Below are positions 10,934 to 23,529 of a stretch of 64,000 nt of DNA, piece after piece. The DNA lies in NCBI RefSeq assembly GCF_001661345.1, contig NW_017962932.1, forward strand, positions 1 to 64,000. The letters run 5' to 3'. Numbering within the stretch: position 1 is the first letter of the stretch; each line of letters begins with the position of its first letter. The notes beneath the pieces are model-generated. The model saw only the letters and a program-made list of their open reading frames with translations. It did not search any database and was not told the DNA's origin. The position numbers and the translations under genes were made by a program. Source of the DNA: Ascoidea rubescens DSM 1968 (lineage: Eukaryota > Ascomycota > Saccharomycetes > Ascoideales > Ascoideaceae).

Positions 10934-13900
10934 ATGGACCAAATCAACTTCAACAGTGCCAAAATTTCATCTCCTTTTAAATTAAATTTCAATCAAAACA
11001 ATCTCAATTCAAACAAATTTATGCAAAATAATCAGAATAACACTGATACTGACAATGAAAATGACAATGGCAATGGCAATGGCAATGACAATGATAATGA
11101 TAATGAAAACGATAATAATAATAATATCCATAACGATACTGATACCGATAATGAAATGGATAATGCTCAAATCAATAATGCTCAAATCAAACCATCCCCA
11201 TTTCAAAGAAATCACCCATCTATTCAAACAAATGTATCTCCAATAACAATAAACAATAGGCACAGCATAAGCATATCTCCAACTAATATATCAACCTTAT
11301 CTTCCATATCCAATATATCAATATCCCCAATAGCACCATCAGATACGAGACCGATCACAAATAACATCAACATTCATCCTCGTCCTCATTCCCACTCTCA
11401 TTCTCATTCTCATTCAATCAACAACATAAATGATATAAGTAATATAAACAACGTCGACAATGCAAGCCTATTGGGAATGAGAAGAAAAACGACCTTTCAA
11501 TCAAGAAGAAAACACTCAAATTCTAAATTGGGCTGTACAAATTGCAAACAACGTAAAATTAAATGCGATGAAAGAGTTCCAGAATGCACAAATTGCAAAA
11601 CCTATAGAAACAAAAATAAAAAAATCTGTAGCTATTTAACAATGACTCCAATTGAATTAGAAACTTTTCGTCAAAACCAAAATAAATTGAAATCCTTAAA
11701 ACCGATTTTGGGCCCAAATCAAAGTACCAAAGATGCAAACGAGATCAAAAGAATTATAATCCATAGTAAAATTAGTCTGCAAAAGGATATTACTCCAAAA
11801 AACAAATCTCTTGAAATCAACGATCATTCTATTGCTGAAGAAGCTATATTTCACACAAATACTGACTCGAAATCTTCAATAAAGATAAAAAACCCCTTCA
11901 ACTCAAATATCAACATGAACAACAATGTATCAAGTGCTTTAACCCCCATAAAACTATTTAATACTCCAATTAACACTCAAATTAACCAGCCTATTGAAAA
12001 CGCTTTTATCAATCAAATGAGCCCAGTCAATCTGATAAACCAGAATCAAGCCAATCGGTTTTATCAAATCAATGGATTCAGTCCAATACTTGATATTAAC
12101 CAGTTTAATCAAATAAACCAAGTTAATCAAATCAGCCAAAGTATCCAAAACAATGAAACTATAGAAATTAACAAACCTATTCAAATAAATCAAATGGGTC
12201 AAATGGATCGAATACCTACACCAGTAAATAAATTTCAGCAAAGTATTCAAATGAATCAAATGAATCAATTAAACCAGATAAATCAGATGGACCAGATAAA
12301 TTATGTTGATCAAGTCAATCAAATTGATTCAATCAGCAATTTTGCAGATTACCAAATGAACAGTAAAAACATTGATCCAATTAATACCCCCATTAATATC
12401 CCAATCAATATTCCAATTAATATGTCAATAAATATGCCAATGAATATACCGATGAATTTGCCCCTTGATTTGAAAAATAGTATGTCAAATGACACATTAG
12501 TTGAAGAATTTCCCAAAGATAATACTTTTTTAAATGTCTCCAATTCTAATGACCCCATGAATCAATTTCAAAATTTTGGATCTGTTACAGTAGCTGATAA
12601 TTCAAATATTGCAATGATCCGTAATGATAATAAAGAAAATTGTTTAAATAAAATAGATAATTTACCTGATATTGTCATGAAAGATGTATCTAATCAAGAA
12701 AAAATTGAAACAAGTCTGTCTGATTTACATCTCTCAATAAAACCATCTCGATCGCTTGATTCAAATACTCCTTTTGAGACTAATTCTATTAATATTAGTT
12801 CTCATAATAAAAATCAGAGATCAAGTAAAAAACTTCGAAAAAAATTGATTAAAATAAGAAATCTTCGCAAGAAATCAACCAAAAAGTCATTCAAAATAAT
12901 TGATTACAATTCTCAGGAATTTAAAAAAAGAATTATGAAAACTAATAGTGATCAGTTTTGGTTGGATCTTATATTAGATTCTTCTTTTAGCGATAAAGTC
13001 ATTTTTTTTGTCTTAATCGATTGGGCTTGTAATTATCTTTCAATTCAATTTAAAAAATTCAATTCCATATCTTCAATTGAGAATTACAAGACCTTATCAA
13101 CATTTGGGTTTTATACCCGAATTCAAAATAATTTGATTAATGCTTTGGATGAAAGAAAACTATCTATTCCCTTGAACTCTTCAATTATTTTACTTTTTAA
13201 TTCATTTCTACGTTATGATACTGATATATTCCTAATGCATAGTTTAGGTTTAATTGGTATTGTGCATGATTTTGTTAACTCGAACGATTCAATTGTCAAT
13301 AGCTTTTCATTAAAGATTTACAATTCAATAAAGTCTGTTTATATTCCAAATTACAACTATAAAGTTTTAAGTGAAATTATTGTTCAATTAAAGAAATTTC
13401 AGAAAATATTGAATATAAGTGATTTTAGTTTAAACTATTATTTTAGTTTGAACCAGTTAGTAGATTATTTGAAAAAGATTTCATTAATTTACAATTACCA
13501 GAAAATTAAAAATACAAATTATATATCTGATTTTAAAACGAATTTCTACTTTGAAATTTTGATTGATTGGTTTTATATACTACCCCCTGAAATATTCAAT
13601 ATTTCTCAAAATAGTTCTGTTTTCATGGACTTAAGTTTTATTTCGAAGGTTTATTTTAACTATTGGTTTTTGGTTGCAGCTGTTTTGGAAAATATTTTTC
13701 CAGAGATTGCCTACCTTTTTTTCAACACATTCACTGGTCCAACTTCGATGTTTGATTATAGTCCTCATATTTATGATGGTCTCCTAAATATCATTGATGT
13801 CAAACTGCAGGAGAAAGATGCTGATTCTTCTGATGACCTGGACAAAAGCAATAATAAAAACAGTAATGACAGCAGTGATAGGGGCCTGAATAGCTTGAAG

Positions 13901-14644
13901 AGTTGTGATAGCAGCTATAATCAGAGTATCAAGCTTGAAAGACTAGAGATCAGTGTTCCCGCTAAAATCAGTTACGCTGTTAATATCCAACGACTTATAA
14001 AGCTGGAAAGCAATAACCAGCTAAAATCAACAAAAGATGTTGATCTAACTGAGCTCAAGCTACATGCTGCTTACTGTCTAAGAGTCGAATCCTTTTTCAA
14101 GAACAGAATGAAGTTTTTCAAGCACTGCATTGAACTCAAAGACCCCTTTCCCCAATACTTAAAGAAATCAAGAAGCGAAGCATTTAAATCCAGAAAGCTC
14201 AGTATCAAGGAAAATCAGATAGTTGAGTTTAACAAGCACCATATTGGGTTGCTCAGCTATCCAGATTATATCATCCAGAGCGAGATAAGGCACACAGACC
14301 AGGTTCATTTCAACGATTTGAAGGTGTTCAGCTTGAAGTATTTTAATTCGAATGAAACCCAGGGAAAGGCTTTAATGGAAAGCACCTCTTCCAACGTCGA
14401 GATGGTTTTGCTTCACAATAACTTTACGTTGAATCAATATGGTTGCATTGATCAGCTTGATTTCCACCCCAACTTGGAGGAGTTAGACGAGCTGGTTGAG
14501 AACAGCAGAGAGATTCAGGAGAAAGATCTCAATAACATTTATTTCGATAGAATCCAAATCTTCCAGAATTTTGAAGCAGTTAAGGACGAATCACTGAGTT
14601 TTTTCCAGCCATTGCAGAAATTGCAAGAAGTGTTGCACAATTGA
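10934..14644 (+). CDS. Large Zn(II)2Cys6 transcription factor
   Basis: A 1236-residue nuclear regulator. The binuclear zinc cluster is at C201, C204, C211, C218, C221 and C232 (GCTNCKQRKIKCDERVPEC then TNC); its last loop of ten residues is longer than the usual six to eight. RRKHSNSKLG just before it is basic and could serve in nuclear entry. The first 190 residues are Asn/Asp-rich with a GNGNGNDNDN run and an HSHSHSHS tract. Residues 340-540 are packed with QIN/NQIN repeats, a glutamine/asparagine-rich segment typical of activation domains. The C-terminal 550 residues look folded and probably form the regulatory domain of fungal C6 factors, ending with a motif around FFKHCIELKDPFPQYLKKSR. 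The zinc-cluster sequence is of the SKLGC..CK.RK.KCDE type, which includes sterol regulators (Upc2) among others. I cannot assign an orthologue. It converges on FKS1. Confidence 0.85.
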   Translation: MDQINFNSAKISSPFKLNFNQNNLNSNKFMQNNQNNTDTDNENDNGNGNGNDNDNDNENDNNNNIHNDTDTDNEMDNAQINNAQIKPSPFQRNHPSIQTNVSPITINNRHSISISPTNISTLSSISNISISPIAPSDTRPITNNINIHPRPHSHSHSHSHSINNINDISNINNVDNASLLGMRRKTTFQSRRKHSNSKLGCTNCKQRKIKCDERVPECTNCKTYRNKNKKICSYLTMTPIELETFRQNQNKLKSLKPILGPNQSTKDANEIKRIIIHSKISLQKDITPKNKSLEINDHSIAEEAIFHTNTDSKSSIKIKNPFNSNINMNNNVSSALTPIKLFNTPINTQINQPIENAFINQMSPVNLINQNQANRFYQINGFSPILDINQFNQINQVNQISQSIQNNETIEINKPIQINQMGQMDRIPTPVNKFQQSIQMNQMNQLNQINQMDQINYVDQVNQIDSISNFADYQMNSKNIDPINTPINIPINIPINMSINMPMNIPMNLPLDLKNSMSNDTLVEEFPKDNTFLNVSNSNDPMNQFQNFGSVTVADNSNIAMIRNDNKENCLNKIDNLPDIVMKDVSNQEKIETSLSDLHLSIKPSRSLDSNTPFETNSINISSHNKNQRSSKKLRKKLIKIRNLRKKSTKKSFKIIDYNSQEFKKRIMKTNSDQFWLDLILDSSFSDKVIFFVLIDWACNYLSIQFKKFNSISSIENYKTLSTFGFYTRIQNNLINALDERKLSIPLNSSIILLFNSFLRYDTDIFLMHSLGLIGIVHDFVNSNDSIVNSFSLKIYNSIKSVYIPNYNYKVLSEIIVQLKKFQKILNISDFSLNYYFSLNQLVDYLKKISLIYNYQKIKNTNYISDFKTNFYFEILIDWFYILPPEIFNISQNSSVFMDLSFISKVYFNYWFLVAAVLENIFPEIAYLFFNTFTGPTSMFDYSPHIYDGLLNIIDVKLQEKDADSSDDLDKSNNKNSNDSSDRGLNSLKSCDSSYNQSIKLERLEISVPAKISYAVNIQRLIKLESNNQLKSTKDVDLTELKLHAAYCLRVESFFKNRMKFFKHCIELKDPFPQYLKKSRSEAFKSRKLSIKENQIVEFNKHHIGLLSYPDYIIQSEIRHTDQVHFNDLKVFSLKYFNSNETQGKALMESTSSNVEMVLLHNNFTLNQYGCIDQLDFHPNLEELDELVENSREIQEKDLNNIYFDRIQIFQNFEAVKDESLSFFQPLQKLQEVLHN

Positions 14645-15220
14645 GCTTGGTCGATTTTTTGTTTCATTTTATCTTATTCTATCTTATTCTATCTTATCTT
14701 ATTTTATTCTATCATACTTTCTTTTCTCCCACCTTTAACGTTTTAGAATCCTTATACTATAGCCTATAATGACTTTTTAATTCATATATTATCACTGTCC
14801 CTCCTTCCATTGGCAAATAAAAAATACAAATACTTTTTACGACACTTTAGTGTAGCAGGAAACCATCTTCTGTAATTTATTGATAGAATAGGTTTAAAGG
14901 GAATTTTAAATCTCCGTTAAATGTTTAGTAGAAACAATACTAAAGAGTAAATATGAATAATGAATTGAATAAATGACTAATAAAAGATAAAGATAAAGAT
15001 AAAGATAAAGATAAAGATAAAGATAAATATATATAGATATATATAGATATAAATATAAATAATATAAAAAAGAAAAAAACCCTTAGGCAGACTTAAATAG
15101 ATATAATATTATAATCAAAAAAAACAATAAAAACTTAATAAAATATCAATCAATTAAAAAAACACTTTTAAAAAAATTACACAAGTTACAAATATCTAAA
15201 ATTTTTAATATTAATGGTGA
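14645..15220. other. Convergent 3' spacer between Zn2Cys6 gene and FKS1
   Basis: 576 bp shared by two 3' ends. TTATTCTATC-type repeats follow the first stop codon, and a seven-unit AAAGAT array lies at 14983-15024, followed by TATATA-rich DNA. This suits 3'-end formation on both strands; no gene is seen. Confidence 0.7.
14983..15024 (+). repeat. AAAGAT hexamer array (7 units)
   Basis: Seven perfect tandem copies of AAAGAT followed by a degenerate AAATAT. Simple microsatellite in a convergent 3' spacer. Confidence 0.9.
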
Positions 15221-18200
15221 TCACAATATAGTAGACCAAGTGGAGAGTGATGGTGTGGTAGAGTAGAATGATCTTGGAGCAGATTTACCAGTATCATTGT
15301 TACTGACATTTCTTGGTTGCAACAAACCATCCATAAATCCATCTTTAAGAGTATCAGTGATAGATTGGTAAGTAGAATCCAATGCGCTACTAGCAACTGC
15401 AGGAGCAGCAATAGCAACAACAAAAAGAATCAAAACAAGGAAGTAAAGTACTGAATACTTTCTGACCATTCTCTTTCTTAATTTAGCTTGCTTCAATGAG
15501 TAAATTGGTGGTCTGATTTGACGACTTGGTTTCAACCAGAATAACAACATAGAATGCCATCTATCAGCAAATGGGATCAAAATAACTGGTAATTGAACCA
15601 AAAGAATAAAGTGACCCAAATAGAAATCGGCAGCAAACTCTGATTGTTCAATAATCTTTGCACAGAATTCACGAGCAGGTTGGGTAAATGACATGTAACC
15701 CATACCAGCACCATACCATTTACCAGTCCAGAAAGCAGCATTAGCATGGTCATGTTTGAATTCTCTGGTCAAAAAACAAAGAGTCATAAATTTGAATAAT
15801 GATCTTTGAACGTAAATCATGGTAGACATACCAAGAACCATTTTAGGGAAATTAAAACCTTCCAAAACCCACATAGCAACAAAGAAGATCAAGTAGATAA
15901 TAACCGAAAAGCCATGAGCAACACCAGCAAGAACAGCACCAGTTTTTTTGCAACATACACCCAAAAGAGGACCTGCGCAACATGCCAAAGCCAGACAAAC
16001 GGCTAAGACACCCATGTTAATACCAACTGGAGCAAAAGAGACAATTGCAATACGCAAAGATGAATTAACTGGATCAGCTCTACCACCACGAACACCTGTT
16101 TGGGCATTAACAAAAGTAAAAGCAACAAAGAGGAAAGCGGCAACTATAATAGTAGGAAATAAATCTGCAATGAAAATGTTACTACGGTGAGCTCTAGCAG
16201 CATCACCAGCAGCTTTTTCAGAAGGTTCACCAAGAACTTTACGTTTGAAACCAGTAATTCTGGATCTAGACATTTTAACATATCCAACCCAAGAATTCTT
16301 ATGCCATTTTCCATTACCTCTAGATAACCATCTGATAAAATCACGATAATCAATAAAGAAATCTTGGTATGAGAATTGATGTGGATTGAAAATAACAGGT
16401 GGGAAAATTAAAGAACTGATTGATAACCAAAACCATAACAAAGCTGGTTGCCAGTGAGAAGAGGTTGAGTATATTAACATGAATAATAATCTAGCTCCCA
16501 TATAAATAGCAGATTGTGCAAAACGTGAATACAACACTGAAAATGGAATACGGGATGTAGCAAAACCACGACCAGTGGCAATATAACGAGCACCACCAAC
16601 TGATAAATCGGAAGAAATAGATGAAGCATAAATTTGAGCAACAAACACCTCAAAAAGTGGTGATAAAGAACAGAAATGACGAGCCAATCTGGCAACACAT
16701 TTAGCAACACCCTTTTCAATTAATTCTTGGACAAACAATGGAATGAAAGAAATAAAAAACGCAATGAAAATAGAAAGAGTAAAACGTCTAACCCAATCAA
16801 TTGCTGGTGATAAATTATAACAACCACGAGGAATTTGAGGATCGGTGACTGGTGTATTTCTATCATAAACACAGATAATAGCCTCATGAGCTAATGAGTT
16901 CAAATTGACTAAAGTAACCATGAAAAGTTGCAAGGACAATTGAATAAACAAATTATTAACATGGAAACCGGGATGAGCATAATAGAAAATTAAGAAACGA
17001 TCTAATGGCAATTGAGTACCAAGATAGTAATATTCTCTCGATAACATCTGTTCACCCATACCAGCACCAATCTTAGTTGTGAAATTAAGAATAGAACCAA
17101 AACCCATATCTCTACCTTTACCACATTGGAAATAATCACAATGCTTAATTCTTCCACCACGCAACATGGCATTCATACCAGCGTAAATATCTTCATTAAG
17201 ATGTAAACCTTTTTGAGCTTTGGAAACACCACCTCTTGTACACATAAAAGTACCATTAAGGAAATCTGGATGACCATAGTGTAATTTACCACCAAGTTGA
17301 GCCAAGATTCTGTGGAAAAGAGTACCAAAGGTTTGTTCTTTACCAGCTGCAATATCACCAAGAATACCAGTATTTTCAGAGAAAATATATTCTCTTGCAC
17401 CAACAATAGCCACAGGATGTACATGTTTATCTTCATATTTCAAGTCAGGAGCATATGGGTTAGTTTGTTCAACAGTGAGTTCTTCGAATTCAGCAAGAAG
17501 GGATCTAATTTTGAGACATTCTTCGAGATAATTATCTTGATTAGCATCGATTAATTGAATATATTCACCACGGTGGAAAATAACAGCATGATTTTGATTA
17601 TCAGATTTACCGTCACCAATAATAGGATTACCAGACAATTGAATTCTAAATTTTGGACGACGTTTACCATTTTCCATTAGTTCACAGTGACCATCAATAA
17701 TAGCTGAATAAATTCTTGGATCAGCACCTTCTTCAAGTGGTGGTTCTTCATCCAAGTAAGCAATTTGTAAATCTGGATAAGCACGTAACAAAAACTCTGC
17801 ATTCTCAGCTTCATCGGGTTTGAATTTTGACAATCTTTGCATACTAATAACAAATTTGAACTTTCTTCTTGCCATTCTTTCCAATTCTCTTTCAAGACCT
17901 TCAGTGTTGCCACCAAACAATTGAACAATTTCTGGGTTTTCAACTCTATAGAGTAATTTAATAGCTCTAGCATAATTCATCATACCTGAAACAGTACGAT
18001 ATAAAGTTTGTGATCTTAAAGAGGCCCAGATTCTAGTTCTAACAGTATATTCTGGAGAAGCACTTTTGAAACCAATACAGTAGAAAGGTAAGTCATCGAT
18101 TTGAGATTTCATAGCATTATCTTCTTCCTTTTCAGGATCATTACTGTTTTCAAAAGCGGCAGTTTCCTCAGCCAAGATTTTAGTATCTTTGACAAAACAC

Positions 18201-21097
18201 TCCCATTCTACTGGATGTAGTTGTTTTAAATATTCCAACAAGGTGACTCTTGAAAATTGATCATCTTCTCTGATGATTTCTCTTAAGGATAACAAGATCT
18301 TTTCGGAATAATGAGGGGTAAAAACAGTAAAAGTGGGCATATTTTCAACGGGCAATGGTTCTGGAATTGGGGTGGCTAGAGATTGAGCAAAGAAGGTAAT
18401 TCTTCTTTCGGCTTCGGAACCCTTTGGATAAAATTCAGTGGCAAAGTTATTATCATCTTGAGAAACAAAAAAAGTTGGAGCTCTTAAAGTTCTTTTGCCT
18501 TCAATTTCGGAAGGAACCTGATGATATAATAATTTTTGAACATGTTCAATGGCTAGTAAATGTTCTCTGTACATGGAAATAACAATGGCATTCCAAACTT
18601 GAGAAATGAGAACTTTGGGTTTATATTTGATATCCATAGCGGCAGTAGCTAAAACTTTTGAGTAAATTCTCTTTGGTAGACGAATAAAGATGTTTCTCCA
18701 GGGAGTTAAGATAGAGATACCCAAGTAAAAGGATAGACCGACGGAGAAAACACAAGATAAGATGATGTACCACATATATGTATCCAAAAAAAATAAGATG
18801 AAATCAGTAAAATACATAAGACCGAGAACAACTTGAGATTGGTATTTACATAGGGAGTTACCAAAGTATTTTTCACCAGCACATCTCATGTGCATTGTTG
18901 ACAAGTTTCTAATGGGATCTCTGAGAGACAAAATCAAAAAGAAGTAGGATTCAAGGTATTTTGCTAAAAAGACTAAGGTCCATAATATGTAGGACATCCA
19001 CATGTTCATGCCGGATAGTTGGTAAAAGTTAGCAGTGAAAGTTTGAGAAGCAACAAATTTTCTTGATTTTTTGTTCATGTAAGAAGTGAATAGACCGCCA
19101 AGAGGCATAACTGCAAACCAAACGATTGTGGCAACAGCGATAAAGAAGGAAACGATAGAAATAATATGGGCAAGTTTAGAATAGACATCTAATTTATTGT
19201 AAAAGATAATAAAAACCACAGGACCAAGGTTAACAATGAGAACTAAAAGAAGTAAAAAGAAACGACGGGATAAATGTTGAGCACCACCCCAGTTTCTTGG
19301 AACGAACATCCATTCACAAACAGTAGCAAAAAGTTGGACTAGAGTTGCAACAGTACCACCAAGAGCACAACTGGCCCATCTGAAGGTTGGAACCGGTTGG
19401 TTGTTGACTAGTTGGACGTAGTTCTTTGTGTATAGGGTTGGAGAGTTAAAGGCACAGTACATCCAGTAGATGGAGCCATGAATGATCCAGATACGATTGA
19501 AATTTGTAACCAAATGCAACCAGGTTCTAATTTCCTTATAAGTTTTAAAAAAGACGTTTTTCCAGTCAACATCACCTAGTCTTAGGTATCTTTCTTCTTG
19601 GGGAAGATCGACTAGTCTTGAGCCATCTTCAAAGATGATTCTACCAATACCTTCAGGATACCAGAAGAGTTGGTTGACGTCGTCATAACCAATGATTTTG
19701 TTGTGGTCTCTTTCTCTTTTGACATATCTACCATCAAGAACCTCGTAGATTTGATCTCTAAGGAACTTGTAGATTGGGGTGATAACTCTATTGAGGAAAT
19801 CGCCTTCAGGAATTGGTTCAGTTTTGTTTTGGCAAGCAGGGGATTTCAAGTAGTCATGAGCACATTTGTAGATGAAACAGAGACATTCGGGAGTGAATCT
19901 GACCTGGTTTGCTTCACCCCAACACAATAGATAGAGGGCAATGTCTCTGACTTTTTCGATTGGGGTTAGTTTGTTCATTTCGTGTTTCCATCTGTAGTTA
20001 GCGGCTTCTAGGGAGTTATCACCTTCCAAGTCGTGTAGGGTTTCCTCGACGTTTTCTTGGTTTGCATTCAAGGCAGCCTTTTTAGCCTTTTTGGAGGCCT
20101 TTTTAGCCTTTTTGGAAAGTTTACCAATGTTCATGTTGGCAAAGCCCACTTGATCATCTAAATCGAGATGAGCAGCAAAGTACCATTTTTTGTAGTTTGC
20201 AGTTTCACCACCAATGAAATCGGCGTGCAAAGATAGTAAAGCGAAGGAGGGAGACATTCTTGAGGCTCTTGAGTCCAAGAGGGTCATAAAGTGGTCGAAC
20301 ATGTTTCTCATAGAGTCTCTTTGGAAACCGAATTTGTTTGACAAGTCAATAAAGACATCTTCAATGTCTTCCAATTTGACGGGAGCTTGGTTATCAGCGG
20401 ACCAGGCAGGATAAGGGTCGTTAGGGAGACCTGGGATGTAGCCACCTTCTTCACCTTGCATGTAAGTTCCAGAGCCATAGGGAGTAGAAGCACCAGATCT
20501 AGGATCGTTGTAGGACATTTGCGAAGGGGTATACGTCGTACTGTAGTCGTAGCCTGGAGTTCCGGATTGAGGAGCGCCGCCGTAGCTGAAGTCGGAAAAG
20601 GCCTCGCCGGTTTGAGGATCGTTTCTTTGGTCGTAGTCGTAGTATTGGTTTTGATCCTGGTACATGCCAGGTTGAGGAGGATTAGCGCCAGGAGGATAGG
20701 GTTGTTGGGGGATGTTTTGGTTGGGGTTGTTGGGGTCGTAGTACTGGTTTTGATCGTAGTAGGGATCGTACTGTTCGTTTGGATAAGGGTCATTTGGATT
20801 TGGTGGGTAAGGCTGTTGTTGGTTGGGGTTATTAGGGTCGATTGGAGGCTGTTGGTACTGGTCATTTGGAGGATAGTTTTGGGGATTGGGGTTGTTGGGA
20901 TCGTTCACATACTGGTCGGAGTAGTTGGGATCGTAGTATTGCTGTTGGTTGGGATTTTGTTGATAGTTCTGATCGTATTGCTGGTTTGGCTGGGGTGGTT
21001 GGCCTGGCTGGCCTTGTTGGCCTTGCTGATTTTGGTCGTAGTAATAATTGCCCTGAGGGTTTTGAGGAGGAGGCTGACTGTTGTTATTGTACGACAT
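15221..21097 (-). CDS. FKS1: Beta-1,3-glucan synthase catalytic subunit
   Basis: A 1958-residue GT48 plasma-membrane enzyme that makes cell-wall beta-1,3-glucan from UDP-glucose under Rho1 control, and the target of echinocandins. Slightly longer than the usual roughly 1880 residues, mainly because of a Pro/Gln/Asn/Tyr-rich cytosolic N-terminus of about 220 residues ([20 protein letters not shown] and similar). A first membrane cluster lies at about 560-860, the catalytic cytosolic part with [20 protein letters not shown] and [20 protein letters not shown] follows, and a second membrane cluster starts at about 1390. Echinocandin hot spot 1 is F720-P728 (FLILSLRDP). Hot spot 2 is D1434-L1441 (DWVRRFTL), with Phe1439 where Tyr is usual. 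TYMWYII, matching hot spot 3, is intact. The start ATG at 21097 gives the typical N-terminus. It is divergent from CPR6. Only one FKS gene is in the window. Confidence 0.97.
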   Translation of the reverse strand: MSYNNNSQPPPQNPQGNYYYDQNQQGQQGQPGQPPQPNQQYDQNYQQNPNQQQYYDPNYSDQYVNDPNNPNPQNYPPNDQYQQPPIDPNNPNQQQPYPPNPNDPYPNEQYDPYYDQNQYYDPNNPNQNIPQQPYPPGANPPQPGMYQDQNQYYDYDQRNDPQTGEAFSDFSYGGAPQSGTPGYDYSTTYTPSQMSYNDPRSGASTPYGSGTYMQGEEGGYIPGLPNDPYPAWSADNQAPVKLEDIEDVFIDLSNKFGFQRDSMRNMFDHFMTLLDSRASRMSPSFALLSLHADFIGGETANYKKWYFAAHLDLDDQVGFANMNIGKLSKKAKKASKKAKKAALNANQENVEETLHDLEGDNSLEAANYRWKHEMNKLTPIEKVRDIALYLLCWGEANQVRFTPECLCFIYKCAHDYLKSPACQNKTEPIPEGDFLNRVITPIYKFLRDQIYEVLDGRYVKRERDHNKIIGYDDVNQLFWYPEGIGRIIFEDGSRLVDLPQEERYLRLGDVDWKNVFFKTYKEIRTWLHLVTNFNRIWIIHGSIYWMYCAFNSPTLYTKNYVQLVNNQPVPTFRWASCALGGTVATLVQLFATVCEWMFVPRNWGGAQHLSRRFFLLLLVLIVNLGPVVFIIFYNKLDVYSKLAHIISIVSFFIAVATIVWFAVMPLGGLFTSYMNKKSRKFVASQTFTANFYQLSGMNMWMSYILWTLVFLAKYLESYFFLILSLRDPIRNLSTMHMRCAGEKYFGNSLCKYQSQVVLGLMYFTDFILFFLDTYMWYIILSCVFSVGLSFYLGISILTPWRNIFIRLPKRIYSKVLATAAMDIKYKPKVLISQVWNAIVISMYREHLLAIEHVQKLLYHQVPSEIEGKRTLRAPTFFVSQDDNNFATEFYPKGSEAERRITFFAQSLATPIPEPLPVENMPTFTVFTPHYSEKILLSLREIIREDDQFSRVTLLEYLKQLHPVEWECFVKDTKILAEETAAFENSNDPEKEEDNAMKSQIDDLPFYCIGFKSASPEYTVRTRIWASLRSQTLYRTVSGMMNYARAIKLLYRVENPEIVQLFGGNTEGLERELERMARRKFKFVISMQRLSKFKPDEAENAEFLLRAYPDLQIAYLDEEPPLEEGADPRIYSAIIDGHCELMENGKRRPKFRIQLSGNPIIGDGKSDNQNHAVIFHRGEYIQLIDANQDNYLEECLKIRSLLAEFEELTVEQTNPYAPDLKYEDKHVHPVAIVGAREYIFSENTGILGDIAAGKEQTFGTLFHRILAQLGGKLHYGHPDFLNGTFMCTRGGVSKAQKGLHLNEDIYAGMNAMLRGGRIKHCDYFQCGKGRDMGFGSILNFTTKIGAGMGEQMLSREYYYLGTQLPLDRFLIFYYAHPGFHVNNLFIQLSLQLFMVTLVNLNSLAHEAIICVYDRNTPVTDPQIPRGCYNLSPAIDWVRRFTLSIFIAFFISFIPLFVQELIEKGVAKCVARLARHFCSLSPLFEVFVAQIYASSISSDLSVGGARYIATGRGFATSRIPFSVLYSRFAQSAIYMGARLLFMLIYSTSSHWQPALLWFWLSISSLIFPPVIFNPHQFSYQDFFIDYRDFIRWLSRGNGKWHKNSWVGYVKMSRSRITGFKRKVLGEPSEKAAGDAARAHRSNIFIADLFPTIIVAAFLFVAFTFVNAQTGVRGGRADPVNSSLRIAIVSFAPVGINMGVLAVCLALACCAGPLLGVCCKKTGAVLAGVAHGFSVIIYLIFFVAMWVLEGFNFPKMVLGMSTMIYVQRSLFKFMTLCFLTREFKHDHANAAFWTGKWYGAGMGYMSFTQPAREFCAKIIEQSEFAADFYLGHFILLVQLPVILIPFADRWHSMLLFWLKPSRQIRPPIYSLKQAKLRKRMVRKYSVLYFLVLILFVVAIAAPAVASSALDSTYQSITDTLKDGFMDGLLQPRNVSNNDTGKSAPRSFYSTTPSLSTWSTIL

Positions 21098-22151
21098 TGT
21101 GAAAAATAGTTAGAACCCGTATTAGTAATTCAAGCAATTAGGATGCAGAGGTTGTAATTATCGTCCAGCAGCGACAGTATAACAGTGACTGTGGGAAGTG
21201 GTATCAAAGAGAAGCTGAAAAAGGGAAAACAAAAAGTGGGTGAAAAAAAGGGAAAAACGAAAGAAAGGACAAAGAATGAAAGAAAGAAAGAAGAGAGGGA
21301 GGGAGGCAAGGGAAAAGGAAACCGAAAAGTGGTGGGAAGTTGGGTTGGAGGCAAAGGAGGAAGATAAGGCAACTGAACAAGAGACTGTGGAAGAGATTGA
21401 ACAGTATTTATGTATTTACCACCATCACCAGGAGAAGAAAACGGGAGGAAAACAGCTGCGACTTGTTTACTTTCTTTTTGAAAAGTCCCAACTCCGCGGC
21501 GCCCGCTCGTGCGCGCATTTGACACGTGACACAACGACCGCTGCTGCGCGAAAAACGCGGGCAAGGGCTTTTCCGGCTTCCGGTCTGGGTCTAGGCCCTC
21601 GTCGGAGTCTGTTGCTGCGCGGCGGCCGTGGACGTAGCAGCTCGTTTCGCTGCTCTACCAGACCCAGCCCTCTTAACTGGATCTCACTACCAAAAATAGG
21701 CACTTGTGCGTGTGCTGCGGCTTAACAAGGGCACCTTTGCTTGTCTCCCTTGCTATTTTTATCTCTTCCATCCTAGCTGGTGGCCTGGAATTTCATTCCG
21801 TGATTTGCAGCCATCCTTTCCACAAATGCCAGATTCTGGCCCATCCACTTGAAACAGTAAAAGAAGGGATTCGCTTACGTAACACGATTCAGAAATTCCA
21901 GACAGAAAAGAACAAAAAACCCATTCCTTCCAAGTGGGTCTGTCATCTGACTATGCCAGATGACGTGTGTACCACATACATGGCCCTATTCCACACCAAC
22001 GGTTGTTCTTTGTTTTTTCCTAGCTTTTTGCTTGTTTTGTCTTTTTTTCTTTGGCTTTCCATTTTTTTCTCCAGCTCCAACATGCAAATATATAATCACT
22101 GCTTGCTTCCTTTCCTTCAACTTCACCTTCTCCCACCAACTGCCTTCCAAC
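21098..22151. promoter_or_regulatory. Divergent FKS1/CPR6 promoter region with GC-rich island
   Basis: 1054 bp between two start codons. The FKS1-proximal part is purine-rich (GAAAG/GGAAGG runs at 21220-21370). A strongly GC-rich island follows at about 21490-21700 with CCGCGGCGCCCG-like words and the E-box CACGTG at 21523-21528, in the context ACACGTGAC favoured by Cbf1-type bHLH factors. A pyrimidine-rich leader (22010-22150) precedes CPR6. Frames read through this region but show no conserved content. Confidence 0.6.
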
Positions 22152-23300
22152 ATGGCTGAAACTGAATCCCATATCCGTCCAAGAGTCTATTTCAACATTT
22201 CAATCGATAGCAAGCCCTCTGGCCGATTGACCTTTGAGTTGTTCGATGACATTGTTCCTAAAACCGCTGAAAACTTTCGTGCTCTATGCACTGGAGAAAC
22301 TGGCATTGGCAAAGCTGGCAAACCCCTATGGTTTAAAGGCTGCACCTTCCACAGAATCATCAAAGACTTTATGATTCAGGGTGGTGATTTCACCCAGGGC
22401 AATGGCACAGGTGGTGAATCTATCTACGGCGAAAAGTTCGACGATGAAAATTTCAAGCTATCCTTTGATAAGCCCTTTTATTTGGCAATGGCCAACTCAG
22501 GCCCCAATACTAACGGCTCCCAATTTTTCATAACAACAGTAAAGACCCCTCATCTCGACAACAAACATGTCATTTTTGGCAAACTACTCTACGGCAAAAA
22601 ATTGTTGAAGAAAATGGAAAACTTAAAAACTGATTCAAATGACGCTCCCTTGAAACCCTGCAAGGTTCTTGACTCAAACCAGATTCTACCTCCCTACAAT
22701 GACAAGGACAATGACGATAATGAAAACAACAAAAACGTCAACTCCCCAGATCAATTTGGCGATATTTACGAAGATTCCATCTTCGACAACGATAACATTG
22801 ACATTGACAACCCCAAATCTGTCTTTGATGCTGTGGAAAACATCAAATCAATCGGCACCGCTCTTTTCAAAGCAAAAGACTTTCAAAATGCTTTTGAGAA
22901 ATACTCAAAGGCTTCTGAGTATCTTAACGACTACTTTCCAGACGACTTGTCAACCGATAACATCAACTACTTGAACAACTTGAAGGCCTCAATCTACTCA
23001 AACCTAGCCTTGGTTGCTCTAAAACTAAACAAAAACCCGGCTGCAATTAAAAACGCTACTCTTTGCTTAGAATCCGAAAACCTCTCTCAATCCTTCAAAT
23101 CAAAGGCTCTTTACCGTAGAGCTTTAGCCCATATCAACTCTCACAATGAAGATCAAGCTTTAACTGATCTCAATAATGCTTTGCAATTATCTCCAAACGA
23201 CCCTGCTGTCCTAGCCGCAATTACTACTGCTAAAGCAAACAAAAGGTTGCGTACACAAAGAGAAAAGCAAGCCTTTGCAAAGTTCTTTTCTTCCAAATGA
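22152..23300 (+). CDS. CPR6: Cyclophilin-40 peptidyl-prolyl isomerase, Hsp90 co-chaperone
   Basis: 382 residues from the ATG at 22152 ([20 protein letters not shown]); an open frame extends 64 codons further upstream but carries no conserved sequence. The N-terminal cyclophilin domain covers about residues 10-180 with the active-site pattern [20 protein letters not shown], then [16 protein letters not shown]. An Asn/Asp-rich acidic linker at about 185-225 leads to a C-terminal TPR domain ([20 protein letters not shown] onward) that in this family binds the Hsp90 C-terminal MEEVD peptide; the third repeat contains [10 protein letters not shown], the basic carboxylate-clamp helix. Length and layout fit CPR6 (371 aa) and also CPR7, but the intact PPIase residues favour CPR6. 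Cytosolic. SHQ1 follows 229 bp downstream on the same strand. Confidence 0.93.
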   Translation: MAETESHIRPRVYFNISIDSKPSGRLTFELFDDIVPKTAENFRALCTGETGIGKAGKPLWFKGCTFHRIIKDFMIQGGDFTQGNGTGGESIYGEKFDDENFKLSFDKPFYLAMANSGPNTNGSQFFITTVKTPHLDNKHVIFGKLLYGKKLLKKMENLKTDSNDAPLKPCKVLDSNQILPPYNDKDNDDNENNKNVNSPDQFGDIYEDSIFDNDNIDIDNPKSVFDAVENIKSIGTALFKAKDFQNAFEKYSKASEYLNDYFPDDLSTDNINYLNNLKASIYSNLALVALKLNKNPAAIKNATLCLESENLSQSFKSKALYRRALAHINSHNEDQALTDLNNALQLSPNDPAVLAAITTAKANKRLRTQREKQAFAKFFSSK

Positions 23301-23529
23301 TCCATCTACATCTTTCTAAACCTACACTTTATCTATAGTTTATCTACACCTTACATAGTTACAATTCTAGAATGTTTTTCTTTAATTCCTTTTCCATCAA
23401 ATACAAAACTTTAATCACAACCTTGATTCGAAATTTCAATTTACCCGGCCTCTACTCTTTTTTTTTTTCTTTTTAGATAATGCTTTAAATTTTATCAAAA
23501 TCTATCAACTAATTCCTCATTTATCCACA

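Noticed and set aside
20387-21109. 240-codon plus-strand frame opposite the FKS1 N-terminus
   Set aside because: It is the antisense shadow of the Pro/Gln/Asn/Tyr-rich FKS1 segment; the Val/Arg/Leu-rich translation is what that repeat gives on the other strand.
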